NCBI RefSeq assembly: GCF_002085925.2
Contig: NZ_CP053562.1
Location: forward strand, 724,001-788,000
Reading direction: 5' to 3'
DNA: 64,000 bases
Origin: Thioclava electrotropha
GTDB taxonomy: Bacteria > Pseudomonadota > Alphaproteobacteria > Rhodobacterales > Rhodobacteraceae
In this document: one piece after another, positions 1-8,535 of the stretch
How the letters are laid out: each line of letters opens with the position of its first letter
Position numbering within the stretch: the first letter of the stretch is position 1
Position numbers and translations under genes: made by a program
The notes under the pieces: model-generated
Database searches by the model: none
Told to the model about the DNA's origin: nothing
Seen by the model: the letters and a program-made list of their open reading frames with translations, nothing else

Positions 1-1416
1 TTCTGCGTCGGCACGGTCGAGATGGTGAACGCGGCCTGCGAGGCAGCTGAGGAGGCATTCTGGGACTACGGCTATTCGAGCCGTGAGACCCGCGCCAAGT
101 TCCTCGAGACTATCGCCGACGAGATCGACGCACGCGGCGAGGCGATCACCGAGATCGGCACGCAGGAAAGCGGTTTGCCCGAGGCGCGCCTGAATGGCGA
201 GCGCGGGCGCACCGTGGGCCAGCTGCGTCTCTTTGCGAGCCACATCCGCAACGGCGACTATCTCGACCGCCGCCATGACGAGGCACTCCCCGATCGCCAG
301 CCGCTGCCGCGCCCGGATCTGCGGATGATGCAGCGTCCGATCGGTCCGGTCGCGGTCTTCGGCGCGTCGAACTTCCCGCTGGCGTTTTCGACAGCGGGCG
401 GCGACACCGCCGCCGCGCTGGCCGCAGGCTGCCCGGTCGTGGTGAAGGGCCACTCTGCCCATCCAGGCACCGGCGAAATCGTGGCCGAGGCGATCAAGGC
501 CGCAGTCGAGAAGACCGGCATGCCCAAAGGCGTCTTCAGTCTGATCCAGGGCGGACGCCGTGACGTGGGGCAAGGGCTCGTGCAGCATCCGCTGATCAAG
601 GCGGTGGGCTTCACCGGTAGCTTGGGCGGGGGCCGTGCGCTGTTCGATCTGTGTGCCCAACGCCCCGAGCCGATCCCCTTCTTCGGTGAACTCGGTTCGG
701 TCAACCCGATGTTCCTGCTGCCCGAGGCCGCAAAGGCGCGCGGCGCCGAGATCGGCACCGGCTGGGCAGGCTCGCTGACGATGGGCGCGGGCCAGTTCTG
801 CACCAACCCGGGCATCGCCGTGGTCGAGGAAGGCCCGGCAGGCGACGCCTTCGTCGCCGCCGCGAAAGAAGCGCTGTCGGCTTCCGGCCCGCAGGTCATG
901 CTGACAGACGGCATCGCGCAGGCTTATCGCGACGGCAAGGACCGGTTCGATACCCGCAATTCCGTGACTCCGGTGCTGACGACCGAGCAAGAGGGCCGCA
1001 ACGCCTCCCCGAACCTCTACGAGACGAGCGCCGAGAACTATCTGCAGGACCATGCGCTTGGCGAAGAAGTCTTCGGGCCGCTCGGTCTTGTGGTCCGGGT
1101 CTCTGATCCGGCACAGATGGTCGATCTTGCGAAGGGCTTCGAGGGCCAGCTGACAGCAACCATGCATCTCGATGACGGCGATGCGGAGCTTGCCCGCAAG
1201 CTGCTGCCGGTGCTCGAGCGCAAGGCGGGCCGCGTGATGGCCAACGGCTTCCCGACCGGCGTGGAGGTCTGTGACGCAATGGTCCATGGCGGGCCCTACC
1301 CGGCGTCCACGAACTTCGGCGCGACCAGCGTCGGCACGCTCTCGATCCGGCGCTTCCTGCGCCCGGTCTGCTACCAGAACATCCCCGAGGGCGTGCTGCC
1401 CGCGGACCTTGCGTGA
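1..1416 (+). CDS. 2,5-dioxovalerate (alpha-ketoglutaric semialdehyde) dehydrogenase-type aldehyde dehydrogenase, 5' truncated by window edge
   Basis: The reading frame is open from the first base, so the N-terminus lies outside the window. It is an NAD(P)+ aldehyde dehydrogenase of the class that oxidises 2,5-dioxopentanoate to 2-oxoglutarate at the end of non-phosphorylative uronate, glucarate and pentose pathways. Visible marks are the cofactor-binding stretch FGASNFPLAFS, the FTGS loop, the glutamate in FFGELGSVNP and the catalytic cysteine in GAGQFCTNPG (codon 799-801). The subfamily call rests on overall resemblance (FPTGVEV near the C-terminus and the long alpha-ketoglutaric semialdehyde dehydrogenase-type layout) and on the hexuronate locus 2.5 kb downstream. 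The substrate is therefore inferred, the ALDH family membership is secure. Confidence 0.85.
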   Translation, partial: FCVGTVEMVNAACEAAEEAFWDYGYSSRETRAKFLETIADEIDARGEAITEIGTQESGLPEARLNGERGRTVGQLRLFASHIRNGDYLDRRHDEALPDRQPLPRPDLRMMQRPIGPVAVFGASNFPLAFSTAGGDTAAALAAGCPVVVKGHSAHPGTGEIVAEAIKAAVEKTGMPKGVFSLIQGGRRDVGQGLVQHPLIKAVGFTGSLGGGRALFDLCAQRPEPIPFFGELGSVNPMFLLPEAAKARGAEIGTGWAGSLTMGAGQFCTNPGIAVVEEGPAGDAFVAAAKEALSASGPQVMLTDGIAQAYRDGKDRFDTRNSVTPVLTTEQEGRNASPNLYETSAENYLQDHALGEEVFGPLGLVVRVSDPAQMVDLAKGFEGQLTATMHLDDGDAELARKLLPVLERKAGRVMANGFPTGVEVCDAMVHGGPYPASTNFGATSVGTLSIRRFLRPVCYQNIPEGVLPADLA

Positions 1417-1635
1417 GTTTCGTCGGCTTTCGTTTCAGGCAGAACGATGAACAGCCTGAAGTGGTCGCTTAAGCTACACGCTCTTGAGGATGTTGCTGCG
1501 TTTGGGAGGCCTTCGATTTTTGGTCGGGCGAAGTCCTTCCCGGGGGGGGGCGAACTATGGTGCCCCCGCGTGCCGCCTTTTTTGAGCATAAGCCGACGCT
1601 GCCGCGCTGGCCCGCAATCCGGCCGTTCAAAAAAG

Positions 1636-1663
1636 CTAACTATAGTCTTTCGTATAGCTAGTT
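1636..1663. other. imperfect inverted repeat upstream of relaxase gene; candidate oriT in 1417-1758 intergenic region
   Basis: The 342-base gap after the dehydrogenase holds no convincing gene. Close to the relaxase start it has an imperfect inverted repeat (AACTATA, spacer, TATAGCTAGTT) in a locally AT-rich patch, and a run of nine G residues near 1541-1549. Mob_Pre/MobV relaxases are usually encoded just downstream of their nicking site, which contains such repeats, so this is a plausible but unproven oriT. Confidence 0.25.
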
Positions 1664-1758
1664 TTCCTGGCGCCGTTTTTCGTGTGCGCCGTCCTGCCCG
1701 TTTTTTCAGGTCACCCTCTTATCCTCGAGTGAGAGCGAAGGAAGAGAAGAGGTGATCC

Positions 1759-3005
1759 ATGAGCTATCAGTTCGTCCATATCGAATGTTACTCGGCCGCC
1801 CCGCGCAAAGTTAAGGGGGCGCCTGCGCAGGTGAACACGGCCGAGCAGGTCTTTGGCGAGGCGATGCGGGTGCCACGCTATTCGGGCCATTTCGCCGAGC
1901 CAAAGGCTCCCACCAAGCTTGACGGGACGACGACGCTCGAAGAACTCGAAGCGCTCTGGACCGAGAAAGTGGAGACGATCCGTGAGACCGTGAAAAGTGC
2001 GAAAGGCACGAGCTATCAGCGTCGGCTGCGCCGGGATGCGGCGACGCTTTACACGGAGATACACTCGCCCCCCCTTTCGGTGGAGGCCTTCAGGCGTGAT
2101 GAGAAGGGCTATCGTCCGCAAATCCTCAGCTGGGCGGAACGGGTGCTTACGCATTTCAAAAGGCGCGTGCCCAAGGGAACTCAATGGGTGGCCGTGCTGC
2201 ATCTCGATGAGGCCCACGTCCACCTCCACATCCTTGCGATCAATGTCGACGATCCGAAGCTCGATGCGAACAAGCTGCATGCGGGCAAGCGCGCAGCCGC
2301 GGAGGTGCGCGCCTCCTGCGAGACTCCTTCGGCCATTTGCTCTCTCCCGCGCCCCATCCCCCAGGCGCTTCCGCCGAGACCGCGCAAGCGGGCTCTTGGT
2401 AAACGACCGGAGACCATCGCGCACAACAAGGTACATAATGCCACGCGTCTCGATGCGTGGCGCTCGGACTGTCGCGCGGTGGCGCTGAGAATGCCAAGGC
2501 GCTTGCGGCGTGGAAAGAAGAGAACCGTGCCCATCTGAAAGCGGCTCGAAAACTGCGCGGTGAGGTTCCGGAGATAGCCGCCTATCGTGCAGCCATGCGG
2601 GAGTTCCAGAATAACTATCACGCGGCGGTCGGAGCGCCTTGCGGGTTGTTGCGCGACGGGCCGCGAAAAGCGCGGCTAACGACGAAACAACATGCCGCGC
2701 GCAAGGCGATTGCGGCACAGATGCAGGGGACGTCCGCGGAGCTCGACCGAAGAGCTCTGGATTTTGCGCAAAAGCAGGCCGCTCTGCGCGATGTCATCGC
2801 TGCGCTTGCCGAGGGTCGTGCCGAAATCTCGGGTGGCGATATCGTGATGCAGGACATGCCTGCGTTTCTCAAGGAACTCGGTGAGAACAAGGAGGACTGG
2901 ATGATCCAAGCTGTTCTCGATCTTATCGTGCGGGCTGGAGAGGTCGGGGTTGGTGCGATGCAGCCGGCGCGCGTGGAAGAGATCGAAGGGCCGGGGGTTG
3001 GGTAG
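1759..3005 (+). pseudogene. plasmid mobilization relaxase (Mob_Pre/MobV-like), split by a frameshift
   Basis: The first frame (1759-2538) begins MSYQFVHIECY and carries the metal-binding relaxase signature LHLDEAHVHLHILAIN about residue 160, the three-histidine motif of Mob_Pre/MobV enzymes that nick oriT. Near 2460-2490 homology-like sequence passes into another frame: the basic linker RPETIAHNKVHNATRLDAW continues as ENAKALAAWKEENRAHL and an alanine- and charge-rich helical C-terminal part that runs to the stop at 3005. The switch corresponds to loss of one base (or a -1 shift). A good ribosome site (AGAAGAGGTGATCC) precedes the ATG. It is called a pseudogene because the frameshift removes the C-terminal half; a sequencing error or a still active N-terminal nickase cannot be excluded. 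No partner mobilization genes are next to it. Confidence 0.65.
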
Positions 3006-3078
3006 ACGCCCGATGCCGTCACGTTTGTCGACCTTGAGTTCCCAGGTCGAAGTATTCGGCGATCACACCATCCCGACC

Positions 3079-3786
3079 TCAGCTCTGGTGAGGCGCGACC
3101 TCGAAAAGCTCGGTGTGATCGTCCTGAATGCGGTCAATCTGATCGAGGATGCGCGACAAGTGATCGCGCATCGCCTGTGTCGCGCGGTCAAGGTCCCGGC
3201 TTTCGAGCGCGCTCAGAATCTTTACGTGATCGTCGAACGCATCGCGCGAGGCGAAAGACAGCGACAGCATCCGCACGCGATCCATGTGGCCCTTATTCTC
3301 GGCGATCAGTTCCCAGGTGAAGCCGAGCCCGGCCCGGGTGCATATCTCGCGATGAAACTGATCGTCCAGTTCGTGGAATTTGGTCTTCTCTCCCTTTTCC
3401 ATTGCGGCACGCTGTTGCTCGATCAGATCGCGCAACGCCGCGAGATCCTCATCGGTCAATGCGGCGACCGCGACGCGCACAGTTTCAACCTCGAGCGCGT
3501 TGCGAATGAAGCGCGCTTGCAGCACCGCATCGCGAGAAATCAGCGACACCGTCGTCGCGCGCTGAGGTCGAATCACCAGAAATCCGAGCTTCGACAAACG
3601 GTAGAAGGCATCGCGCACCGGCTGACGCGAAACGCCCATCTGCTTGGCGACCTCCACTTCCGAGAGCTTCGTACCCGGCGGCAGGGATAACCCCAGAACC
3701 TGTTGGCGCAAATGTTCGAAAACGACATCGGAGACCGACATGCGTGCGTTCTGATCAAGCTGGGTCAAAGGCAGGGGCGCGGGCAT
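3079..3786 (-). CDS. GntR/FadR-family (FCD domain) transcriptional regulator, probable uronate-locus repressor
   Basis: The protein has an N-terminal winged helix (VFEHLRQQVLGLSLPPGTKLSEVEVAKQMGVSRQPVRDA) and a C-terminal all-helical FCD ligand domain with the expected metal-site pattern (FHELDDQFHREI, then DDHVKILSAL). I take the ATG at 3786 (235 residues) because GAGGAG lies five bases upstream; an upstream ATG at 3822 lacks such a site. It is divergent from uxaC with about 98 bases between the start codons, as expected for a UxuR/ExuR-like regulator that senses a uronate or a pathway intermediate. The ligand is inferred from context only. Confidence 0.85.
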   Translation of the reverse strand: MPAPLPLTQLDQNARMSVSDVVFEHLRQQVLGLSLPPGTKLSEVEVAKQMGVSRQPVRDAFYRLSKLGFLVIRPQRATTVSLISRDAVLQARFIRNALEVETVRVAVAALTDEDLAALRDLIEQQRAAMEKGEKTKFHELDDQFHREICTRAGLGFTWELIAENKGHMDRVRMLSLSFASRDAFDDHVKILSALESRDLDRATQAMRDHLSRILDQIDRIQDDHTELFEVAPHQS

Positions 3787-3838
3787 CGGAACTCCTCGTT
3801 GACGGTCCGGGTATTCTAGCATATTAGTTTATTAGTTC

Positions 3839-3852
3839 GGTGGTAGTCCACC
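3839..3852. promoter_or_regulatory. inverted repeat GGTGG-TAGT-CCACC, candidate GntR operator
   Basis: A perfect 5-base inverted repeat with a 4-base centre lies between the divergent GntR gene and uxaC, 33 bases before the uxaC ATG. It resembles the TGGTNNNACCA-type sites of FadR-subfamily GntR proteins. The flanking stretch (3811-3838) is AT-rich and suits overlapping divergent promoters. Confidence 0.45.
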
Positions 3853-3884
3853 TAAGAAAATAGCGACGGGGGGAGCGATAGACC

Positions 3885-5291
3885 ATGGTGCTGCTGAATA
3901 AAGATCGCCTGCTGCCAGCTGATCCGGGGGTTCGTGCCCTTGCGCGCGATCTCTATGACATGATCAAGGACGCCCCAATCATATCGCCCCATGGCCATAC
4001 CGATCCGCGCTGGTATGCGCAGAACGAAGCCTTTCCCGATCCCGCCCAGCTTTTCGTGACGCCCGATCACTATGTGTTCCGGATGCTTCACAGCCAAGGC
4101 GTGCCGCTGGAAGCGCTTGGCGTGCCGCGCGTCGATGGCGGCGAGACGGAAACCGATGGCCGCAAGATCTGGCGGCTGTTCGCGGAACATTACCACCTGT
4201 TCCGCGCCACGCCCTCGCGGATCTGGCTGGACCATGCGTTCGAGACGATCTTCGGCTTCACCGAGCGGCTCAGCGCCGACACCGCGGACATGTATTACGA
4301 TCGCATCTCGGAGGCGCTTCAGAGCCCGGAGATGCGCCCGCGCGCTTTGTTCGAGCAGTTCAATATCGAGGTGATCGCGACGACGGAAAGTCCGCTCGAT
4401 GATCTGAAATGGCACCGGATGATCCGCGAAAGCGGGTGGGGCGGGCGCGTGATCACCGCCTATCGCCCCGATCCGGTGGTGGATCCCGATTTCGAAGGCT
4501 TCGCGCAGAATGTCGAGACGTTCTGCCAGCTTGGCGGGCAGTCGGGCACATCCTTCGCGGCCTATCTGGACGCCCATCGCGACCGGCGCGCCTATTTCGC
4601 GTCTTTCGGGGCGACCTCGACCGACCACGGTCATCCGAGTGCCGCGACGCTCAATCTGGATCGCGCCGCGGCGGAGGCGCTCTATGACAAGGTGCTCGCG
4701 GGGAAAGCGGATGCGGCGGAGCGCGAGGCGTTTCGCGCTCAGATGCTGACGGAGATGGCGAAGCTGTCCTGCGAGGATGGGTTGGTGATGCAAATCCATC
4801 CCGGCTCGTCGCGCAACCATTCCGATCCTATCCTGTCCCGCTTCGGGCGCGACAAGGGCTGCGATATCCCGACGCGCACCGATTATGTCGCCGCGCTCAA
4901 ACCGCTTCTCGATGCGGTGGGGCAGACCCCCGAGCTGCGCGTCATCCTGTTCACACTCGACGAGACCACCTATGCGCGCGAGCTGGCGCCGCTGGCAGGG
5001 GTCTATCCCTGTCTGCGCCTCGGCCCCGCGTGGTGGTTCCACGACAGCTTCGAGGGCATGTGGCGCTATCGCGAGATGACCACCGAAACGGCGGGCTTCT
5101 ACAACACGGTCGGCTTCAACGACGACACCCGTGCCTATTTGTCGATCCCCGCGCGCCACGACGTCGCGCGCCGGGTCGATGCCGGATTCCTTGCCAACTT
5201 GGTCGCCACCGGGCGGCTGACGGAGGAGGAAGCTTCTGAGGTCATCAACGACCTCACACACAGGCTTGCACGCCAAGCCTACAAGCTCTGA
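3885..5291 (+). CDS. uxaC: glucuronate (uronate) isomerase
   Basis: UxaC converts D-glucuronate to D-fructuronate and D-galacturonate to D-tagaturonate, the first cytoplasmic step of hexuronate breakdown. The 468-residue length and the N-terminal ISPHGHTDPRW metal motif (about residues 33-43) are typical, as are QIHPGSSRNH and GPAWWFHDSFEGMWRYRE, and the C-terminal domain with NDDTRAYLSIPARHDVARR. It opens the operon that continues with a TRAP transporter and the rest of the uronate genes, and is preceded by a G-rich ribosome site (GGGGGAG). A long antisense reading frame over the whole gene is a codon-bias shadow. Confidence 0.96.
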   Translation: MVLLNKDRLLPADPGVRALARDLYDMIKDAPIISPHGHTDPRWYAQNEAFPDPAQLFVTPDHYVFRMLHSQGVPLEALGVPRVDGGETETDGRKIWRLFAEHYHLFRATPSRIWLDHAFETIFGFTERLSADTADMYYDRISEALQSPEMRPRALFEQFNIEVIATTESPLDDLKWHRMIRESGWGGRVITAYRPDPVVDPDFEGFAQNVETFCQLGGQSGTSFAAYLDAHRDRRAYFASFGATSTDHGHPSAATLNLDRAAAEALYDKVLAGKADAAEREAFRAQMLTEMAKLSCEDGLVMQIHPGSSRNHSDPILSRFGRDKGCDIPTRTDYVAALKPLLDAVGQTPELRVILFTLDETTYARELAPLAGVYPCLRLGPAWWFHDSFEGMWRYREMTTETAGFYNTVGFNDDTRAYLSIPARHDVARRVDAGFLANLVATGRLTEEEASEVINDLTHRLARQAYKL

Positions 5292-5319
5292 TTGAGCACT
5301 TTCTGGGAGGAGAGAAGTA

Positions 5320-6300
5320 ATGAAAAAGACACTGACACCTATCGCTGCGCTGCTGATTTCGGCCGCCAGCGTCACGACCGCGTCGGCCTGCGACATGACC
5401 CTGCGCTCGTCGGACACCCACCCCGACGGCTACCCGACCGTCGAGGCGGTGAAATCGATGGCCAAGGAGGTCGAGGCGAAGACCGATGGCCGGATCTGCA
5501 TCGAGGTCTACCCGTCCGCGCAGCTGGGCGAGGAGAAGGATACGATCGAGCAGACCCAGCTGGGCGTGATCGACATGGTGCGCGCCTCGTTCGGCACCTT
5601 CAACGACATCGTTCCGGAAACGCAGCTGTTCTCGCTGCCCTATCTGTTCCGCTCGGTCGAGCATCAGCACCACGTGCTCGACGGTCCGATCGGCGCCGAA
5701 GTCGGCAAGGCGTTCGAGGCACATGATCTGGTGCAGCTGGCCAATTACGACGCAGGCTCGCGCAGCTTCTACAACTCCGAGCACCCGATCAAATCGATCG
5801 ACGATCTTCAGGGCATGAAGTTCCGCGTGATGCAGAACGACGTGTTCGTCGACATGATGAAGGCGATCGGCGCCAATGCTACGCCGATGCCCTATGGCGA
5901 GGTCTACTCCTCGATCCAGACCGGCGTCATCGACGGTGCGGAAAACAACTGGCCCTCCTATGACAGCTCGGGCCATTTCGAAGTCGCTCCCTATTACACG
6001 CAGGATCAGCACCTGATGGTGCCGGAACTGGTGGCGATGTCGCTCACGACCTGGAACAAGCTGAGCCCCGAAGATCAGAATGTCATCAAGGCGGCGGCGA
6101 AGAACTCGGAAACGCTCGAGCGCAAGCTCTGGGCCGAGCAGGAAAAGAAATCCGAGGACAAGGTCGAAGCGGCTGGCGTCAAAGTCGTGAAGGACATCGA
6201 CAAGCAGCCCTTCATCGACGCGATGAAGCCGGTCTACGACAAATACGTGACCACGCCCGAGGCGAAGGATTTGGTGGCGCGCATTCAAGCGACGAAGTGA
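5320..6300 (+). CDS. dctP: TRAP transporter substrate-binding protein (DctP), probable hexuronate receptor
   Basis: This 326-residue protein is the periplasmic receptor of a tripartite ATP-independent periplasmic transporter. It starts with a Sec signal peptide ([23 protein letters not shown]) and has the family segments [18 protein letters not shown] and [22 protein letters not shown], where the arginine that contacts the substrate carboxylate normally sits. The ribosome site GGGAGGAGAGAAGTA is strong. Its place between uxaC and the kdu/uxu genes suggests it binds glucuronate, galacturonate or related uronates, which are known DctP ligands. The exact ligand cannot be read from the sequence. 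Confidence 0.93.
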   Translation: MKKTLTPIAALLISAASVTTASACDMTLRSSDTHPDGYPTVEAVKSMAKEVEAKTDGRICIEVYPSAQLGEEKDTIEQTQLGVIDMVRASFGTFNDIVPETQLFSLPYLFRSVEHQHHVLDGPIGAEVGKAFEAHDLVQLANYDAGSRSFYNSEHPIKSIDDLQGMKFRVMQNDVFVDMMKAIGANATPMPYGEVYSSIQTGVIDGAENNWPSYDSSGHFEVAPYYTQDQHLMVPELVAMSLTTWNKLSPEDQNVIKAAAKNSETLERKLWAEQEKKSEDKVEAAGVKVVKDIDKQPFIDAMKPVYDKYVTTPEAKDLVARIQATK

Positions 6301-6313
6301 TCTGACCTCTCGA

Positions 6314-6335
6314 CCCCCGCCCATTGCGGCGGGGG
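6314..6335 (+). terminator. GC-rich hairpin between dctP and dctQ
   Basis: CCCCCGCC (6314-6321) pairs with GGCGGGGG (6328-6335) around a 6-base loop, 13 bases after the dctP stop, with a weak T-rich tail (TTCTTTCC). Hairpins at this place in transporter operons often act as partial terminators or 3' stabilisers, giving more receptor than permease mRNA. Confidence 0.6.
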
Positions 6336-6362
6336 CACATTCTTTCCGTGGAGTTCCCACCG

Positions 6363-6920
6363 ATGCGCAACGTTGTGGAAAAACTGGCCGTCTGGACGGG
6401 CTGGTTGGGCCGGGCTGCCCTATGGCTATCAGGGATCGGTCTGGTGCTGATGACGGCTTTCGTCTTCGCCCAGGTCTTCTATCGCTACGTTCTCGGCTCA
6501 AGCCTTTTCTGGGCCGAGCCCGCGAGCGTGATCTTGATGGGCTGGTTCATCTTCCTCGGCGCGGCTGTCGGCATCCGGGAGGGCTACCACCTCAGCTTCG
6601 ACGTGCTGCTTTTCGTGCTGCCCGAAAAGGTGCGCCTGACCTTCTTCTCGATCTCGGACCTCGTTGTCGCGGCTTTCGGTTTCGGGATGCTCAAATACGG
6701 CTGGGAGCTGGCGGACAAGATGGCCGCCACGACGATTTCGGGGCTCGGCGTTTCCGGGGCTTTCCGCTTCGTGCCGGTCGCGGCGGGCGGAGCGCTGCTG
6801 ATGATCTTCTGCGCCGAGCGCATCCTGCGCCGGCTCGCGGGTCTGTCTACGTCGCGGTTCGGCGACGATCACGATGCGGCAGAGCTTGAAGGCAATGCTG
6901 TAACTGGCAAAGGGAACTGA
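6363..6920 (+). CDS. dctQ: TRAP transporter small permease subunit (DctQ)
   Basis: This is the four-helix small membrane subunit of the TRAP transporter, about 185 residues from the ATG at 6363, which I prefer over an upstream start inside the intergenic hairpin. It has the DctQ hallmark FAQVFYRYVLGSSLFWAEPAS at the end of helix 1 and FLGAAVGIREGYHLSFDVL between helices 2 and 3. The C-terminus is cytoplasmic and charged. The next gene, dctM, begins four bases after the stop, so the two are translated together. Confidence 0.92.
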   Translation: MRNVVEKLAVWTGWLGRAALWLSGIGLVLMTAFVFAQVFYRYVLGSSLFWAEPASVILMGWFIFLGAAVGIREGYHLSFDVLLFVLPEKVRLTFFSISDLVVAAFGFGMLKYGWELADKMAATTISGLGVSGAFRFVPVAAGGALLMIFCAERILRRLAGLSTSRFGDDHDAAELEGNAVTGKGN

Positions 6921-6924
6921 ACCG

Positions 6925-8205
6925 ATGGAACTCTGGATCTTGTTCGGGACCTTTACCGTCCTTCTGCTGATCGGAACGCCGGTCGCGTTCTGTCTCGGCG
7001 TGGCCTCCTTCGCGACAGTCACTTATCTCGGGCTTCCCCCGGTGGTGGTGTTCCAGCGTCTGAATTCCGGCGTCTCTGTCTTTGCGCTGATGGCGATCCC
7101 GTTCTTCATCTATGCCGGTGACCTGATGGTGCGCGGCGATATCGCGCGGCGGCTGGTCGCGCTGGCGGGTGCCTTGGTCGGGCATATGCGCGGCGGGCTG
7201 GGGCAGGTGAACATCCTCGCCTCGGTCATGTTCGGCGGCGTGTCGGGCTCGGCTGCGGCGGATGCCTCGGCAGTGGGCGGCCTGATGGTGCCGCAGATGC
7301 GCGAACGAGGTTACGGCGCGGATTACGGCGTGAACATCACGGTCACGGCGGCGATCATCGCGCTGATGCTGCCGCCCAGCCATAACATGATCATCTATTC
7401 GATCTCGGCAGGCGGGAAGATCTCGATCGCCGATCTCTTCACCGCCGGGATCATTCCGGGTCTGGTGCTTGCGCTGTCGCTGATGACCGCCGCCTATTTC
7501 GTCGCCAAACGCCGCGGCTACCCGACCGAACCGTTTCCCGGTCGCAGGGCCCTCGGGCGGTTGTTCTGGAATGCGATGCCCGGTCTGATCATGATCCTGA
7601 TCATCTTCGGCGGCGTGCGCTCGGGCATTTTTACCGCCTCTGAAAGCTCCAATATCGCGGTGGTCTACGCGCTTCTGGTGACCGTCTTCCTGTATCGCAC
7701 GATGAAGCTGTCGGATTTCATCGAAGCGACCAAGGGCGCGGTGCGCACGACGGCGATGGTGCTGATGGTGATCGGCTGCGCGGCCTCCTTCGGCTGGCTG
7801 CTGGCCTATCTGCAAGTGCCGGCCAAGCTGATCAATCTGCTCGAGAATTTCTCGCATAATCCGATCGTCATCCTGCTGCTGATCAACCTGTTGCTGCTGG
7901 TGCTGGGCACGTTCATGGACATGTCGCCGCTGATCGTGATCACCACGCCGATCTTCCTGCCCGTGGCTCAGGCCTTCGGCGTCGATCCGGTGCAGTTCGG
8001 GGTGATCCTCGTGCTCAACCTCGGGATCGGTCTCTGCACGCCGCCGGTCGGTGCGGTGCTGTTCGTCGGCTGCGCAGTGGGCCGGGTGCCGATCACGACG
8101 GTGATGAAATCGATCTGGCCGTTCTATTTCGCGACCTTCGCCACGCTGATGCTGGTGACCTACATCCCCGCGCTTTCGCTCTGGCTGCCGTCGGTCTTCC
8201 ACTGA
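6925..8205 (+). CDS. dctM: TRAP transporter large permease subunit (DctM)
   Basis: DctM is the ion-coupled transport subunit and has about twelve membrane segments in 426 residues, the usual size. Family signatures are ALMAIPFFIYAGDLM, HMRGGLGQVNILASVMFGGVSGSAAADASAVG and, near the end, GVILVLNLGIGLCTPPVGAVLFV. It completes the dctPQM set within the uronate operon. The kdgF gene follows after 13 bases. Confidence 0.95.
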   Translation: MELWILFGTFTVLLLIGTPVAFCLGVASFATVTYLGLPPVVVFQRLNSGVSVFALMAIPFFIYAGDLMVRGDIARRLVALAGALVGHMRGGLGQVNILASVMFGGVSGSAAADASAVGGLMVPQMRERGYGADYGVNITVTAAIIALMLPPSHNMIIYSISAGGKISIADLFTAGIIPGLVLALSLMTAAYFVAKRRGYPTEPFPGRRALGRLFWNAMPGLIMILIIFGGVRSGIFTASESSNIAVVYALLVTVFLYRTMKLSDFIEATKGAVRTTAMVLMVIGCAASFGWLLAYLQVPAKLINLLENFSHNPIVILLLINLLLLVLGTFMDMSPLIVITTPIFLPVAQAFGVDPVQFGVILVLNLGIGLCTPPVGAVLFVGCAVGRVPITTVMKSIWPFYFATFATLMLVTYIPALSLWLPSVFH

Positions 8206-8218
8206 GAGGAGTTTTCCC

Positions 8219-8524
8219 ATGAGCTACCCGATCGCCTATCCCGATGAGGGCATCGCCCGCCAGGTTCTGACCGAAAACGAGCAGATGATGCTGGTCTCGG
8301 TTCGTTTCGAGGCCGGGGCAGAGGGCGCGCTCCACTCCCATCCTCACGTGCAGGCCACCTACTGCAATTCCGGGGAATTTCGATTTGTCCTGGACGGTGC
8401 GGAGCACGTGCTCCGCGCCGGGGACAGCCTGATGATACCGTCCGGCGCCGAACACGGCTGTGTCTGTGTCGAAGCGGGGGAGCTGCTCGACTGCTTCACC
8501 CCGCGCCGCGACGATTTTTTGTGA
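8219..8524 (+). CDS. kdgF: cupin protein KdgF, unsaturated uronate to 5-keto-4-deoxyuronate conversion
   Basis: A 101-residue single-domain cupin. KdgF proteins speed the opening of 4,5-unsaturated monouronates (released by polyuronate lyases) to the linear 5-keto-4-deoxyuronate. The metal-site stretch HSHPHVQATYCNSGEF (residues 39-54) and the C-terminal LLDCFTPRRDDFL match the KdgF pattern. The ribosome site GAGAGGAG is clear, and kduI and kduD follow directly, which are the next two steps. Generic cupins of this size exist, but motif plus context make KdgF likely. Confidence 0.85.
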   Translation: MSYPIAYPDEGIARQVLTENEQMMLVSVRFEAGAEGALHSHPHVQATYCNSGEFRFVLDGAEHVLRAGDSLMIPSGAEHGCVCVEAGELLDCFTPRRDDFL

Positions 8525-8535
8525 AAGGACATTCA

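Noticed and set aside
1447..1755. 102-codon frame between the dehydrogenase and relaxase
   Set aside because: It has unusual composition, no ribosome site and no family match, and it spans the candidate oriT.
3852..5417. Long open frame on the minus strand over uxaC
   Set aside because: It mirrors the strong codon bias of uxaC, has no family resemblance or ribosome site, and uxaC is certain.
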